A stretch of DNA of 36,864 nt from Mesobacterium pallidum (GTDB lineage Bacteria; Pseudomonadota; Alphaproteobacteria; Rhodobacterales; Rhodobacteraceae). The notes below the pieces were generated by a model, which had not been told where the DNA came from, searched no databases, and saw only the letters and a list, made by a program, of their open reading frames with translations. Numbering within the stretch: the first letter of the stretch is position 1; every line of letters begins with the position of its first letter. Both the position numbers and the translations under genes were made by a program. Positions 1 through 8,035 of the stretch are shown piece after piece. The stretch lies in NCBI RefSeq assembly GCF_019966535.1, contig NZ_JAIMID010000036.1:1-36864 (forward strand). Direction: 5' to 3'.

Positions 1-72
1 CTTCGCCCCGATCTCCTGGATCGGACGCTTCACCGCCTCACGCGCAATCTCGATGTCAGACTTAATGCTCAT
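1..72 (-). CDS. fhs: Formate-tetrahydrofolate ligase, N-terminal fragment
   Basis: Only the first 24 codons lie in the window; the gene runs off the left edge. They translate to MSIKSDIEIAREAVKRPIQE followed by IGAK, which matches the conserved start of formate-THF ligase (10-formyl-THF synthetase). That enzyme uses ATP to join formate to tetrahydrofolate in the cytoplasm and feeds one-carbon metabolism. A strong ribosome site (GGAGGAGAG) sits just upstream of the ATG. The identification rests on the N-terminus alone, so domains and completeness cannot be judged. Confidence 0.8.
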   Translation of the reverse strand, partial: MSIKSDIEIAREAVKRPIQEIGAK

Positions 73-130
73 GGTCTCTCCTCCAGACATGACGCCGGCC
101 CGCGGCTGATGCGGGGGCCATTTCGGCCGC

Positions 131-233
131 ATGTATACAAACGCCCACAACCCGGCGGCGCTGCAATTCCGACCATCGGGACGGAAATTGCGGCGGCGAC
201 GGTGCCGTATGGAAACGCTTGTATCCGATCGGA
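131..233. promoter_or_regulatory. Palindromes upstream of fhs
   Basis: The 181-bp gap between fhs and the MOSC gene holds three symmetric sequences. ATGTATACAA is at 131-140, an imperfect inverted repeat (GCAATTCCG with CGGAAATTGC) is at 163-191, and the perfect 10-bp palindrome TCCGATCGGA is at 224-233. They lie 60-160 bp upstream of the fhs start, where operators would be expected. TGTATAC-type boxes are often bound by GntR-family regulators, but assigning a regulator here is inference. Confidence 0.3.
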
Positions 234-253
234 AACAGGCGGGGCGGATCGGA

Positions 254-853
254 TCAGGCCCGCGCCTCGGCCAGGTAGTCCCAGGCGCGCTGGTCCGGCA
301 CATGCAGGCGCATGGTATCGCCGAGCCGCAGCTTGCCCGGCCGCTCGACCCAGGCGGTGACGCCGCGCAGCCCCTCGGCGGCGGGTTTGAAGCGGCGGCC
401 GAGGTCGCGGTCATGCTGCGCGATGGTCTTGGCGGGCAGTTGGCAGGGGCGGTTCTCCATGTCCACCACAAGCGTCACGCCATCGGGCCCCTGCAGGCGG
501 GACGAGGGCGGCAGATGTGTGAAATCCGGGATCCCGTCCAGCACGACCGAGGCGCCCAGCCAGGCCGGGTCGAGCCGATCAGTCTCCATCCGCTGGGCGA
601 TCAGCGCCAGTTCCTCGGCCGAGAGCAGGCTCAGCTGGCGCACGTTGGCGATCTCGGTATTGCGGGGGTGCTGCGACAGCACCCGGCTGCACGAGGGCCG
701 GGTGCGGCCGGCGTGGACCTCGCCCGCCATCCCGCCGAACTCCAGCGCCATCTCATTGAGCGCCAAGGTCTCGATCTCGTCCGCGTCGCGATGCGGCACC
801 CGGCCAAGCCAGGTGATCCGCGCCTCGAACCTCGTGGGTTTCAGTGCCGGCAT
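254..853 (-). CDS. MOSC domain-containing protein
   Basis: This 199-aa cytoplasmic protein matches the MOSC family, the sulfur-carrier domain found in molybdenum-cofactor sulfurases and in YiiM/YcbX-type proteins. The sequence MENRPCQLP near residue 130 carries a Cys in a conserved MOSC context, and the C-terminal GVTAWVERPGKLRLGD stretch is typical. MOSC proteins handle Mo-cofactor-bound sulfur or N-hydroxylated substrates, but the substrate of this subfamily is not known to me. The start at 853 is an ATG preceded by GGGGACC. It stands alone between fhs and a small membrane gene of opposite orientation. Confidence 0.75.
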   Translation of the reverse strand: MPALKPTRFEARITWLGRVPHRDADEIETLALNEMALEFGGMAGEVHAGRTRPSCSRVLSQHPRNTEIANVRQLSLLSAEELALIAQRMETDRLDPAWLGASVVLDGIPDFTHLPPSSRLQGPDGVTLVVDMENRPCQLPAKTIAQHDRDLGRRFKPAAEGLRGVTAWVERPGKLRLGDTMRLHVPDQRAWDYLAEARA

Positions 854-1018
854 TTCGGTCCCCTTGTATCAATGGGCGCATATGGCCGCGCCTTCGGGGC
901 AAAGGCAATCCGGCGCCTGCGGGATGTGACGCATCTGAAATGCACCCGCTTGAGGCAGATCAAGGTGGATCACATGGCGCTCATGGAATGTATGCGCAGC
1001 AGAAGAAAGGACCGCTCC

Positions 1019-1201
1019 GTGTACCGCCTTGCCCTGCTCTTGCACATCTTCATCGGCGCGACGCTCGCCGGCACCGGCGTGATCGTCGCGCTGGTCATCG
1101 GCAAGGACACGCTGGCGCCGATCCTCGTCGCCGCGCTGCTCGGGTTTGTCCTGTCGATCCCGGCCAGCTTCCTCGTCGCCAAGCGGCTCAGCGACGGCTG
1201 A
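1019..1201 (+). CDS. Small two-helix membrane protein
   Basis: A 60-aa protein with two hydrophobic segments (about residues 3-24 and 29-53), ending in KRLSDG. I chose the GTG start at 1019 because AAGAAAGGA precedes it at good spacing. In-frame ATGs at 974, 983 and 992 would add a polar, poorly conserved-looking leader. Similar short proteins in Rhodobacteraceae are sometimes labelled CTP synthetase, which this cannot be, as it has no glutaminase or synthetase domain. The function is unknown; it is probably an inner-membrane protein. Confidence 0.6.
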   Translation: MYRLALLLHIFIGATLAGTGVIVALVIGKDTLAPILVAALLGFVLSIPASFLVAKRLSDG

Positions 1202-1264
1202 CGGGCTGGCCCGACCGGCCTGGTTGTGGCACCCTCGCGCCAAACGTGTCGCGAGGGACTGATC

Positions 1265-2032
1265 ATGTCGGATCATGTGGACATCAACCGGGACTACTGG
1301 GACGGGATCGCGCCCGACTGGGCGCAGGGGGGCGAACACGCCTGGGCACAGGAGGAGGCGCGTTGGGGCGTCTGGAACCTGCCCGAGGCCGAACTGGCGC
1401 TACTGCCTGCGGACATGACCGGTATGGACGCGGTCGAGCTGGGCTGCGGCACGGGCTACGTCTCGGCCTGGATGGCGCGGCGGGGGGCGCGGGTAACGGG
1501 GCTCGACGTGTCCGAGGTGCAGCTTGAGACCGCGCGGCGGATGAACGACCGCACCGGGGCCGGCATCACCTTTCTGACCGGCGACGCGGAACGCACGGGG
1601 CTGCCGGATGCGTCCTTCGACTTTGCCATCTCGGAATACGGCGCAGCGATCTGGTGCGACCCCGAGATCTGGCTGCGCGAGGCCTGGCGCCTGCTGCGCC
1701 CGGGCGGAGAGCTGGTGTTCCTGGGCACCCATCCCATGATGATCCTTTGCAGCCCGCTGACCGGCGCCCCGGCCGAGCGGGCGCTGCATCGCCCCCTGCG
1801 AGGCCTCAAGGGGGCCGACTGGACGAATGTGGAGATCGAGCCGGCGGGGGTGGAGTTCAACCTCAGCCATTCCGGCTGGCACAGGCTGTTCGCCGAGATC
1901 GGGTTCGGGGTCGTCCGCTATCTCGAGCTGTTCGGCCCCAAGGGCGGCACGCCGTTCAGCATCGACGTGGCGCCGGACTGGGGGCACGACTACCCGATCG
2001 AACAGGTCTGGCACCTGCGCAAGCCCGCCTGA
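1265..2032 (+). CDS. Class I SAM-dependent methyltransferase
   Basis: A 255-aa cytoplasmic protein with the Rossmann-fold SAM-binding motif I (VELGCGTGYVSAW, about residues 58-70) and the following acidic strand end GLDVS. Further on are FLTGDAERTGLPDASFDFA and the post-motif LRPGGELVFLG. This is the Methyltransf_11/25 pattern of small-molecule methyltransferases. The substrate cannot be read from sequence. The start at ATG 1265 has GAGGGA upstream; a longer in-frame start at 1226 lacks this. The gene converges with ftsH and ends just before a shared terminator. Confidence 0.85.
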   Translation: MSDHVDINRDYWDGIAPDWAQGGEHAWAQEEARWGVWNLPEAELALLPADMTGMDAVELGCGTGYVSAWMARRGARVTGLDVSEVQLETARRMNDRTGAGITFLTGDAERTGLPDASFDFAISEYGAAIWCDPEIWLREAWRLLRPGGELVFLGTHPMMILCSPLTGAPAERALHRPLRGLKGADWTNVEIEPAGVEFNLSHSGWHRLFAEIGFGVVRYLELFGPKGGTPFSIDVAPDWGHDYPIEQVWHLRKPA

Positions 2033-2041
2033 GCGGCAACG

Positions 2042-2073
2042 AAAAAGGCGCACCCGGTGGGGTGCGCTTTTCC
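2042..2073. terminator. Bidirectional rho-independent terminator
   Basis: A GC-rich hairpin (GCGCACC pairing with GGTGCGC) is flanked by AAAAA on the left and TTTT on the right. It lies between the convergent methyltransferase and ftsH genes, so it can stop transcription from both sides. Confidence 0.85.
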
Positions 2074-2092
2074 TGTTCCCGAAGCCGGCCGA

Positions 2093-4006
2093 TCAGGCCG
2101 AAGGTTCCGGCTCCATCGGGCCCGTGGGCTTGGATTTCGGCTTGGTCTTGGGGATCGCCGTGACCGAGGGCGCATTGCCCGAAGGCGTGTCCTCGTCCTC
2201 GCCCTTGGCGGGTTGGGGCGGCTCGCCGCGCATCACGCGCGCGATTTCTTCGCCGGTCAGGGTCTCGTATTCCAGTAGACCCTGCGCCAGCCGTTCCCAT
2301 TCCTCGTGCTTCTCGGTCAGGATGCGGTAGGCGGTGTCGTAGCCGTCGCGGATGAAGCGTTTCACCTCTTCCTCGATCAGCTCTTTCGTGTGGGCCGAGA
2401 CCGAGAACCCGGCGGTGTTGCCCTGGTAGCCCTCGTGCGCCTCGGCGTAGTCGATGTCACCGACCTTTTCCGACATGCCCCAGCGCAGCACCATGGCGCG
2501 CGCGAGCGCCGATGCCTGCTGGATGTCGCCGGCGGGGCCGTTCGACACGTTCTCTTCGCCGTACTTGATGATCTCGGCAGCCTTGCCGGCCATGGTCATC
2601 GCGATCTTCTGTTCGCATTCCGCCTTGTGCCAGTTCAGGCGGTCGATCTCGGGCAGCGAAACCACCATGCCCAGCGCGCCGCCGCGCGGGATGATCGTGG
2701 CTTTATAGACCGGGTCGCATTGCGGCAGCGACAGGCCCACCACGGCGTGACCGGCCTCGTGGTAGGCGGTCTTTTCCTTCTGCTCGGGCGTCAGCACCAT
2801 GGAGCGCCTCTCGGCCCCCATCATGACCTTGTCCTTCGCGTTCTCGAAATCTTCCATCGTCACGAAGCGGCGTCCGACGCGGGCGGCCATCAGCGCGGCC
2901 TCGTTCACGAGGTTGGCCAGATCGGCGCCCGAAAAGCCCGGCGTGCCGCGCGCGATGATGCGCAGGTCGACATCCGGCCCCAGCGGGGTCTTGCGGGCAT
3001 GGACGCCCAGGATCTTCTCGCGGCCCTTGATGTCGGGGTTGCCGACGGTGACCTGACGGTCGAACCGGCCGGGGCGCAGCAGCGCCGGGTCCAGCACGTC
3101 TTTCCGGTTGGTCGCGGCGATGATGATGACGCCCTCGTTGGCCTCGAAGCCGTCCATCTCGACCAGAAGCTGGTTCAGCGTCTGTTCGCGTTCGTCGTTG
3201 CCCCCGCCGTAGCCCGCGCCTCGGTGCCGGCCCACGGCGTCGATCTCGTCGATGAAGACGATGCAGGGTGCGTTCTTCTTGGCCTGTTCGAACATGTCGC
3301 GGACACGGCTCGCGCCGACACCCACGAACATCTCGACGAAGTCCGACCCCGAGATGGTGAAGAAAGGCACGCCCGCCTCGCCCGCGATCGCACGCGCCAG
3401 CAGCGTCTTACCGGTGCCCGGAGGGCCCACGAGCAGCGCGCCCTTGGGGATCTTGCCGCCAAGACGGCTGAATTTCTGCGGGTTGCGCAGGAATTCGACG
3501 ATCTCTTCCAGCTCTTCCTTGGCCTCGTCGATGCCGGCCACGTCATCAAAGGTCACGCGGCCATGCTTTTCGGTCAGCATCTTGGCCTTGGACTTGCCAA
3601 AGCCCATGGCGCCGCCACGCCCGCCGCCCTGCATCCGGTTCATGAAGTAGATCCAGACGCCGATCAGCAGCAGGATCGGAACGAGGCTCAGCAAAAAGCC
3701 CTGAAAGCCGCTTTGTTCCTGCTTTTCGGCCCGGACCGAGACGCCGTTGTTGATCAGCAGGTCGGTGACTTCGGCGTCCGAGGGCTTGATCGTGTACCAG
3801 TCGGTGCCGTCCCCGGTGCGAAAGCGAATCTGTTCCCCATCGACGGTGACGTCGTTGATCCGGTCGCTTTCGACCGCGCCGACGAACTCCGAATAGCTCA
3901 TCTCGCGGCTCTGCATCGTCGGATTGTTCCCGTTGAACATCGTGAAGAGCGCGAAGATCAGCAGGAACAGGACAAGCCAGAAGGCCAGATTGCGTGCGTT
4001 GCCCAA
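2093..4006 (-). CDS. ftsH: ATP-dependent zinc metalloprotease FtsH
   Basis: Membrane-anchored AAA+ protease that degrades misfolded membrane proteins and short-lived regulators. From the chosen TTG start at 4006 it is 637 aa, the usual FtsH length. Two transmembrane segments (about 7-25 and 104-122) flank a periplasmic FtsH_ext domain. The Walker A motif GPPGTGKT is at about 194-201, Walker B FIDEID at 251-256 and the second region of homology at about 298-318. The zinc site HEAGH is at 416-420. The TTG start is preferred because GGGAGATCC precedes it and MGNARN is the family's usual N-terminus; a longer reading frame to 4120 adds an unrelated leader. The C-terminal 40 residues are Pro/Glu-rich and variable. 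It is last in the pal-cpoB-tilS-ftsH run. Confidence 0.96.
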   Translation of the reverse strand: MGNARNLAFWLVLFLLIFALFTMFNGNNPTMQSREMSYSEFVGAVESDRINDVTVDGEQIRFRTGDGTDWYTIKPSDAEVTDLLINNGVSVRAEKQEQSGFQGFLLSLVPILLLIGVWIYFMNRMQGGGRGGAMGFGKSKAKMLTEKHGRVTFDDVAGIDEAKEELEEIVEFLRNPQKFSRLGGKIPKGALLVGPPGTGKTLLARAIAGEAGVPFFTISGSDFVEMFVGVGASRVRDMFEQAKKNAPCIVFIDEIDAVGRHRGAGYGGGNDEREQTLNQLLVEMDGFEANEGVIIIAATNRKDVLDPALLRPGRFDRQVTVGNPDIKGREKILGVHARKTPLGPDVDLRIIARGTPGFSGADLANLVNEAALMAARVGRRFVTMEDFENAKDKVMMGAERRSMVLTPEQKEKTAYHEAGHAVVGLSLPQCDPVYKATIIPRGGALGMVVSLPEIDRLNWHKAECEQKIAMTMAGKAAEIIKYGEENVSNGPAGDIQQASALARAMVLRWGMSEKVGDIDYAEAHEGYQGNTAGFSVSAHTKELIEEEVKRFIRDGYDTAYRILTEKHEEWERLAQGLLEYETLTGEEIARVMRGEPPQPAKGEDEDTPSGNAPSVTAIPKTKPKSKPTGPMEPEPSA

Positions 4007-4082
4007 GGTGGATCTCCCATTACGGTGCTGCCGCGAGCGGAGCGGCAGTGTTCTGCCTAAAATAGGGATGTATGGCGCGGGT

Positions 4083-5360
4083 TCAATGCGTATCGAGGTG
4101 TTCGCGATAATCCGCGACAATCAGCCGGGCCTCGCTGCCGTTTGTCTGGCCGGCCAGGGGGGCCGCAACCAGCCAGTCGCCGCGCCACAGGCCCGGTGTC
4201 GGCAACAGCACCCGGCGCGGCACGCCGAGGTCCCGCCAGCCGGCCAGTTGTTTCAGCCCCTCGGGGCCCAGCGCGCGCACCTCGCATCCCTCCGGGCCGC
4301 CGGTGACGATCCAGCGGCCATCCCACGGCTCGCCCTTCTGCGCCGGGGGCGCCCGGCGCGCGGCCTCGTATTCACGCGCGAACCAGACGCGGCTCTGCGC
4401 CTGCCAGGCGATGACACCGCCCAGGGTCCGGGGGCGCGCCATGTCACCGCCCAGGCCCAGGCCCATCTCGAACGGGGGCAGTGCCGTGGCGCGGGGCGGC
4501 TTGCCGCCGATCCAGGTGATCACGGCGGTCAACATCCGGCGCTGCACCTCGACCTGGTGAAACCGGAACTCGCGCAGTGTCATCGACAGGGCGCCCCGGT
4601 CGATCTGCCCCTGCCCGTCCAGCTCGGCCCTGGTGGCACAGCGGAGAAAGGCGTTTTCCATGTGAAGGTTGTGGGCCACGGCCGACAGCACCTCTGCGTC
4701 GATGCCCAGCGGCGCCAGCGCGGCCAGCACCTGCCGCGCCTTGACTCGGTCATAGCGCGAATCGTCGTTCGACGGATCGTCCACGTAGGGAATGCCCTTG
4801 CGCGCGAGGAACCCGCGCAGCTCGGCCCGCGTCACCTGCAGCAGAGGGCGGACAAAGGTCATGCCCTCGCGCTCCACGCGCTGCATCATGCCGCGCAGCC
4901 CATCGCTGCCCGACTGCCGGGCAAGCCGCATCAGGAAGGTTTCGGCTTGGTCGTCCTTGGTATGGCCCAGGCAGACCGCGTCCAGCCCCCGCGCCCGCGC
5001 CCAACCGGCGATCAGGCCGTAGCGCCCCTCGCGCGCGGCGTTTTGAAGGTTGCCCTGCCCGTCCCAGGACCAGTGCAGCGTCTCGTGCGGGATGCGGCGG
5101 GTTTCGCAGAATTCGGCGACCATGGCCGCCTCCTGCACCGCCTCCTCGCGCAGGCCATGGTCGACCGTCACCGCCTCGATCCGCACGCGGGCGCCAAAGG
5201 CCCAGTGCTGCATGAGGTCGAGCAGCGCCATGCTGTCGCCTCCGCCCGAGACGGCGACGCCGATGGCCTTGACCTTGCCCGAGACAAAGGGCCAGCGCAC
5301 CAGGTGATACAGCATGGCATCCAGCGCGGCATCGTCGGCCGCGTCCGGGTCTTCGGTCAC
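4083..5360 (-). CDS. tilS: tRNA(Ile)-lysidine synthetase TilS
   Basis: This 425-aa cytoplasmic N-type ATP pyrophosphatase attaches lysine to C34 of the CAU-anticodon tRNA-Ile, so that it reads AUA. The P-loop SGGGDS is at residues 38-43. DHGLREEA, LGHTKDDQAETFLMRLAR and the downstream RPLL and GIPYVDDPSN segments are TilS signatures. The GTG start at 5360 overlaps the cpoB stop in the sequence GTGA, which implies translational coupling; a longer frame to 5450 would run inside cpoB. The C-terminal region is more variable, as is usual. ftsH lies 76 bp downstream, the tilS-ftsH order known from many bacteria. Confidence 0.93.
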   Translation of the reverse strand: MTEDPDAADDAALDAMLYHLVRWPFVSGKVKAIGVAVSGGGDSMALLDLMQHWAFGARVRIEAVTVDHGLREEAVQEAAMVAEFCETRRIPHETLHWSWDGQGNLQNAAREGRYGLIAGWARARGLDAVCLGHTKDDQAETFLMRLARQSGSDGLRGMMQRVEREGMTFVRPLLQVTRAELRGFLARKGIPYVDDPSNDDSRYDRVKARQVLAALAPLGIDAEVLSAVAHNLHMENAFLRCATRAELDGQGQIDRGALSMTLREFRFHQVEVQRRMLTAVITWIGGKPPRATALPPFEMGLGLGGDMARPRTLGGVIAWQAQSRVWFAREYEAARRAPPAQKGEPWDGRWIVTGGPEGCEVRALGPEGLKQLAGWRDLGVPRRVLLPTPGLWRGDWLVAAPLAGQTNGSEARLIVADYREHLDTH

Positions 5361-6178
5361 GGGCAGGACAGCGTCTGCCGCGCCGATTGCGCCTGTGCGA
5401 CCTCTTCGGAGCCGGGATAGCGCACCTCGACCTGGCCGAACATCTGGCAAGCGGCCTCGCGCTGGCCCAGCGCGTCCAGGGCGCGCCCCAGCTTGTAAAG
5501 CGCGGTCGAGGCGACATCCGAGCCCGGGTTGCCGGAATAGCTGTCCAGATAGGCCTGTGCGGCCGCCTTCATCTCTCCGGCGCCTTCCAGCGCCTCGCCA
5601 CGTCGCAGCTGCGCCTCGGCCTCTAGCGGAGAGCCGGGGTAGGTCTGGACATAGGCCGCAAACTGGTCCGCGGCGCCGCGAAAGTCACCGGAGGCGAGCG
5701 CCTCCGACGCCCGCCGGTAGTCTGCCTCTTCGCCCACGGCCATCTGCACGCCGTCGCCACCGTTGTCCACGGGCTGGGCGGCCGCCGGCGCCGGGCCGGG
5801 CTGCACGCCGCCCAGGGTCGTCGTCTCGCCCAGCTTGGACAGGTCGCCGCCTTCCAGCTCGACCAGGCGGAATTCCAGGTCGCCGATCCGGTTGGTGCCG
5901 TCGGTGACCACTTGGTTGATGCGGTATTCCAGCTCTTCGGTCTTGCCGGTCAGGCGCGACAGCTCGGCCTCGATCGCGTTGACGCGGTCGAGCATGGAGC
6001 CGGTGCCCGCCCCGGTCGAGGCGCCCCCGGTGGTCGACAGCTCGCGTTTGAGCTGCTGGATCTCGACGTAGAGTACGCTGAGGTCCTGGCGAACATCGGC
6101 GAGAGTCTGGGTGCGGTCCTGCGCCAGGGCCGGAAGGGCCAGGGCGCAGGCAAGGACGATGGAAGCGATCAGGCGCAA
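5357..6178 (-). CDS. cpoB: Tol-Pal system protein CpoB/YbgF
   Basis: A 273-aa periplasmic protein that helps coordinate outer-membrane constriction with peptidoglycan synthesis at division. The start is TTG 6178, with GGAGGGAGG upstream, giving a clean signal peptide that ends near ALPALA-QDR. Residues about 25-90 form the N-terminal coiled coil (trimerisation) region, followed by a Gly/Pro/Ala linker. From about 150 there are three TPR-like units (ASEALASGDFRGAADQFAAY and two after it), ending in TLSCP. It lies 26 bp after pal and overlaps tilS by 4 bp. Confidence 0.9.
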   Translation of the reverse strand: MRLIASIVLACALALPALAQDRTQTLADVRQDLSVLYVEIQQLKRELSTTGGASTGAGTGSMLDRVNAIEAELSRLTGKTEELEYRINQVVTDGTNRIGDLEFRLVELEGGDLSKLGETTTLGGVQPGPAPAAAQPVDNGGDGVQMAVGEEADYRRASEALASGDFRGAADQFAAYVQTYPGSPLEAEAQLRRGEALEGAGEMKAAAQAYLDSYSGNPGSDVASTALYKLGRALDALGQREAACQMFGQVEVRYPGSEEVAQAQSARQTLSCP

Positions 6179-6204
6179 GGGGGCCTCCCTCCGGTTGGAT
6201 CGGG

Positions 6205-6738
6205 TCAGCTGGTCAGGCCGCCGGCGGCGATCACGGTCACGGCGCGGCGGTTCTTGGAATAGCACGCCTCGTCCGAGCAGATCTCGATCGGGCGTTCCTT
6301 GCCGTAGCTGACGAATTTCAGGCGGTTGGCGGCGACGCCGCGCGACACGAGGTATTCGTGCACCGCGTTGGCCCGGCGGGCGCCAAGCGCGAGGTTGTAT
6401 TCCCGCGTGCCCTGCTCGTCCGCGTGGCCTTCGATGATGGCGGTGTAGTCACTGTTGGTCATCAGCCATTGCGCCTGCCCGTCCAGCGTCGCCTGGGCCG
6501 AGGCCGAAAGCGACGACTGGTCGACGGCAAAGAGCACGCGGTCGCCGATGGCCTGCTGGAAATAGGCGGGCGAGCGGGGGTCGGATGCAGTGCCGGCGCC
6601 CGCGCCGGCCGTGCCGGCGCCGTTCGCGCCGCCCGCGTTCAGGTCGACGTCGTTGCCGGCGCCAAAGCGTCCGTTCTGCGAACAGGCCGCCAGCCCGAGC
6701 GCGGCAGTCAGGAATACGGCGCGAGTGAAGAGTTTCAT
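6205..6738 (-). CDS. pal: Peptidoglycan-associated lipoprotein Pal
   Basis: A 177-aa outer-membrane lipoprotein that ties the outer membrane to peptidoglycan as part of the Tol-Pal machine. The signal peptide ends in the lipobox LAAC with Cys19 as the lipidation site. A Gly/Ala-rich linker (about 20-55) leads to the OmpA-like domain. That domain carries IIEGHADEQGTREYNLALG and NRLKFVSYGKERPI, which bind the peptide stem. It is the first gene of the leftward group pal-cpoB-tilS-ftsH. The expected neighbour tolB is not upstream; azlC is there instead, transcribed away, so pal needs its own promoter in 6739-6983. Confidence 0.94.
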   Translation of the reverse strand: MKLFTRAVFLTAALGLAACSQNGRFGAGNDVDLNAGGANGAGTAGAGAGTASDPRSPAYFQQAIGDRVLFAVDQSSLSASAQATLDGQAQWLMTNSDYTAIIEGHADEQGTREYNLALGARRANAVHEYLVSRGVAANRLKFVSYGKERPIEICSDEACYSKNRRAVTVIAAGGLTS

Positions 6739-6983
6739 GATGGGCCTCGGTGCTCGATTTATGTCGTTGCGAAGTTTGTCGTTAAGACGTGTTTACCATA
6801 GCTTCGGCCCGGTGGGAATCACCCCCGTGGCCCCTGCCGTCACGGGCCCGCCTATCACCGAGCGCGCCGCCGTGGCAGGGGAATTGACGTTGCACACGCG
6901 GCTGTGCGCGGCATGGGCCGAAAGATGCCGATGCGGCCGTTGCATCCGGCCGCCCGCGCCCCTAGCGTGCCCCGAAAGTCAGC

Positions 6984-7709
6984 ATGGATGACCTTTTCAT
7001 GGCGCGAAGTGCAAACCTCAGCTCCTTTCGCAAGGGCGCGATGGCCGGGCTCGCTTTCGGGCTGATCGTCTCGCCCTTCGGCGTGGTTTTCGGCGTGCTG
7101 GCGACCGAGGCAGGGCTGGACGTGACTCAGGTGCTGTCCTTTTCGCTGGCCGTGATCGCCGGGGCGGCGCAGCTGACCGCGATCCAGCTGATGGTCGAAG
7201 AGGCGCCGACCATCATCATCCTCGCATCGGCGCTGGCGGTGAACCTGCGGCTGGCGATGTATTCGGCCACGCTGGTGCAGCACCTGGGTGACGCGCCGCT
7301 GTGGCACCGGGTGTTTTGCAGCTACCTGCTGACCGACCAGAGCTTTGCCATGAGCCTCGACCGCTACGAGCGGCACCCGGAGCTGACGATGGGCGAAAAG
7401 CTGGCCTTCTACTACGGCGTGGCGGTGCCGACAGCGATGATCTGGTACGTCAGTTCGCTGGCGGGCGGCCTGATCGGCTCTTCGCTGCCCTCAGGCTACG
7501 GGCTGGATTTCGCGATCCCGATCACGTTTCTGGCTCTGGTGACGCCCATGGTCCGGACGCTGAACCACCTCGCCGCGGCCGGCGCGGCCATCGTCGTGGC
7601 ACTGCTGCTGGCGGGGCTGCCCTACAACCTGGGCCTGCTGGTCGCCGGCCTCGTCGGCATGATGACCGGGGCACAGGTCGAGAAGATGCGCAGCGGAGAC
7701 ACGGCATGA
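6984..7709 (+). CDS. azlC: AzlC family amino-acid export permease
   Basis: A 241-aa inner-membrane protein of the AzlC family, the large subunit of the AzlCD/YgaZH branched-chain amino-acid exporter. The N-terminal conserved block GLAFGLIVSPFGVVFGVLA is followed by AGAAQLTAIQLM and NLRLAMYSATL, typical AzlC signatures. Several hydrophobic helices continue to the C-terminus. Start choice between ATG 6984 and ATG 6999 is uncertain because neither has a strong ribosome site. The stop overlaps the azlD start in ATGA. The exported substrate could be a different small molecule. Confidence 0.88.
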   Translation: MDDLFMARSANLSSFRKGAMAGLAFGLIVSPFGVVFGVLATEAGLDVTQVLSFSLAVIAGAAQLTAIQLMVEEAPTIIILASALAVNLRLAMYSATLVQHLGDAPLWHRVFCSYLLTDQSFAMSLDRYERHPELTMGEKLAFYYGVAVPTAMIWYVSSLAGGLIGSSLPSGYGLDFAIPITFLALVTPMVRTLNHLAAAGAAIVVALLLAGLPYNLGLLVAGLVGMMTGAQVEKMRSGDTA

Positions 7710-8032
7710 CCGGCGATGCACAGATCTGGACGGTGATCGTCGGGCTGGCGACGGCCAGCTTCCTGCTGCGCTTCATCTTCCTCGGCATGGTGGGCAGCCG
7801 CGCGCTGCCGCGCTGGCTGATGCGCCATCTGCGCTACACGGGCGTATCGATCATCCCGGCGCTGGTCGCGCCAGCAGTGCTTTGGCCCGCCGCGACCGAG
7901 GGGCAGACCGATCCGCTGCGGCTGGCCGCCGCTTTCGCCACCGTCGCGGCCGGGTTCGTGTTCAAGCAGTTCTTTGCCGCCATCGCCGTGGGCGCGGCGG
8001 TCATGGCGCTGGGTCTGACCCTGGGTCCGTAA
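7706..8032 (+). CDS. azlD: AzlD family small transport subunit
   Basis: A 108-aa inner-membrane protein with three to four hydrophobic helices, the size and layout of AzlD/YgaH. AzlD works with AzlC in amino-acid export. The motifs SFLLRFIFL and VSIIPALVAPAVLWP fit the family. It starts at ATG 7706, overlapping the azlC stop by 4 bp, so the two are translated together. It ends 3 bp before the stop codon of the convergent lipoprotein gene, leaving no room for a terminator. Confidence 0.87.
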   Translation: MTGDAQIWTVIVGLATASFLLRFIFLGMVGSRALPRWLMRHLRYTGVSIIPALVAPAVLWPAATEGQTDPLRLAAAFATVAAGFVFKQFFAAIAVGAAVMALGLTLGP

Positions 8033-8035
8033 GCC

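Noticed and set aside
2306..4060. 584-aa plus-strand frame opposite ftsH
   Set aside because: Antisense shadow; ftsH is unambiguous on the minus strand.
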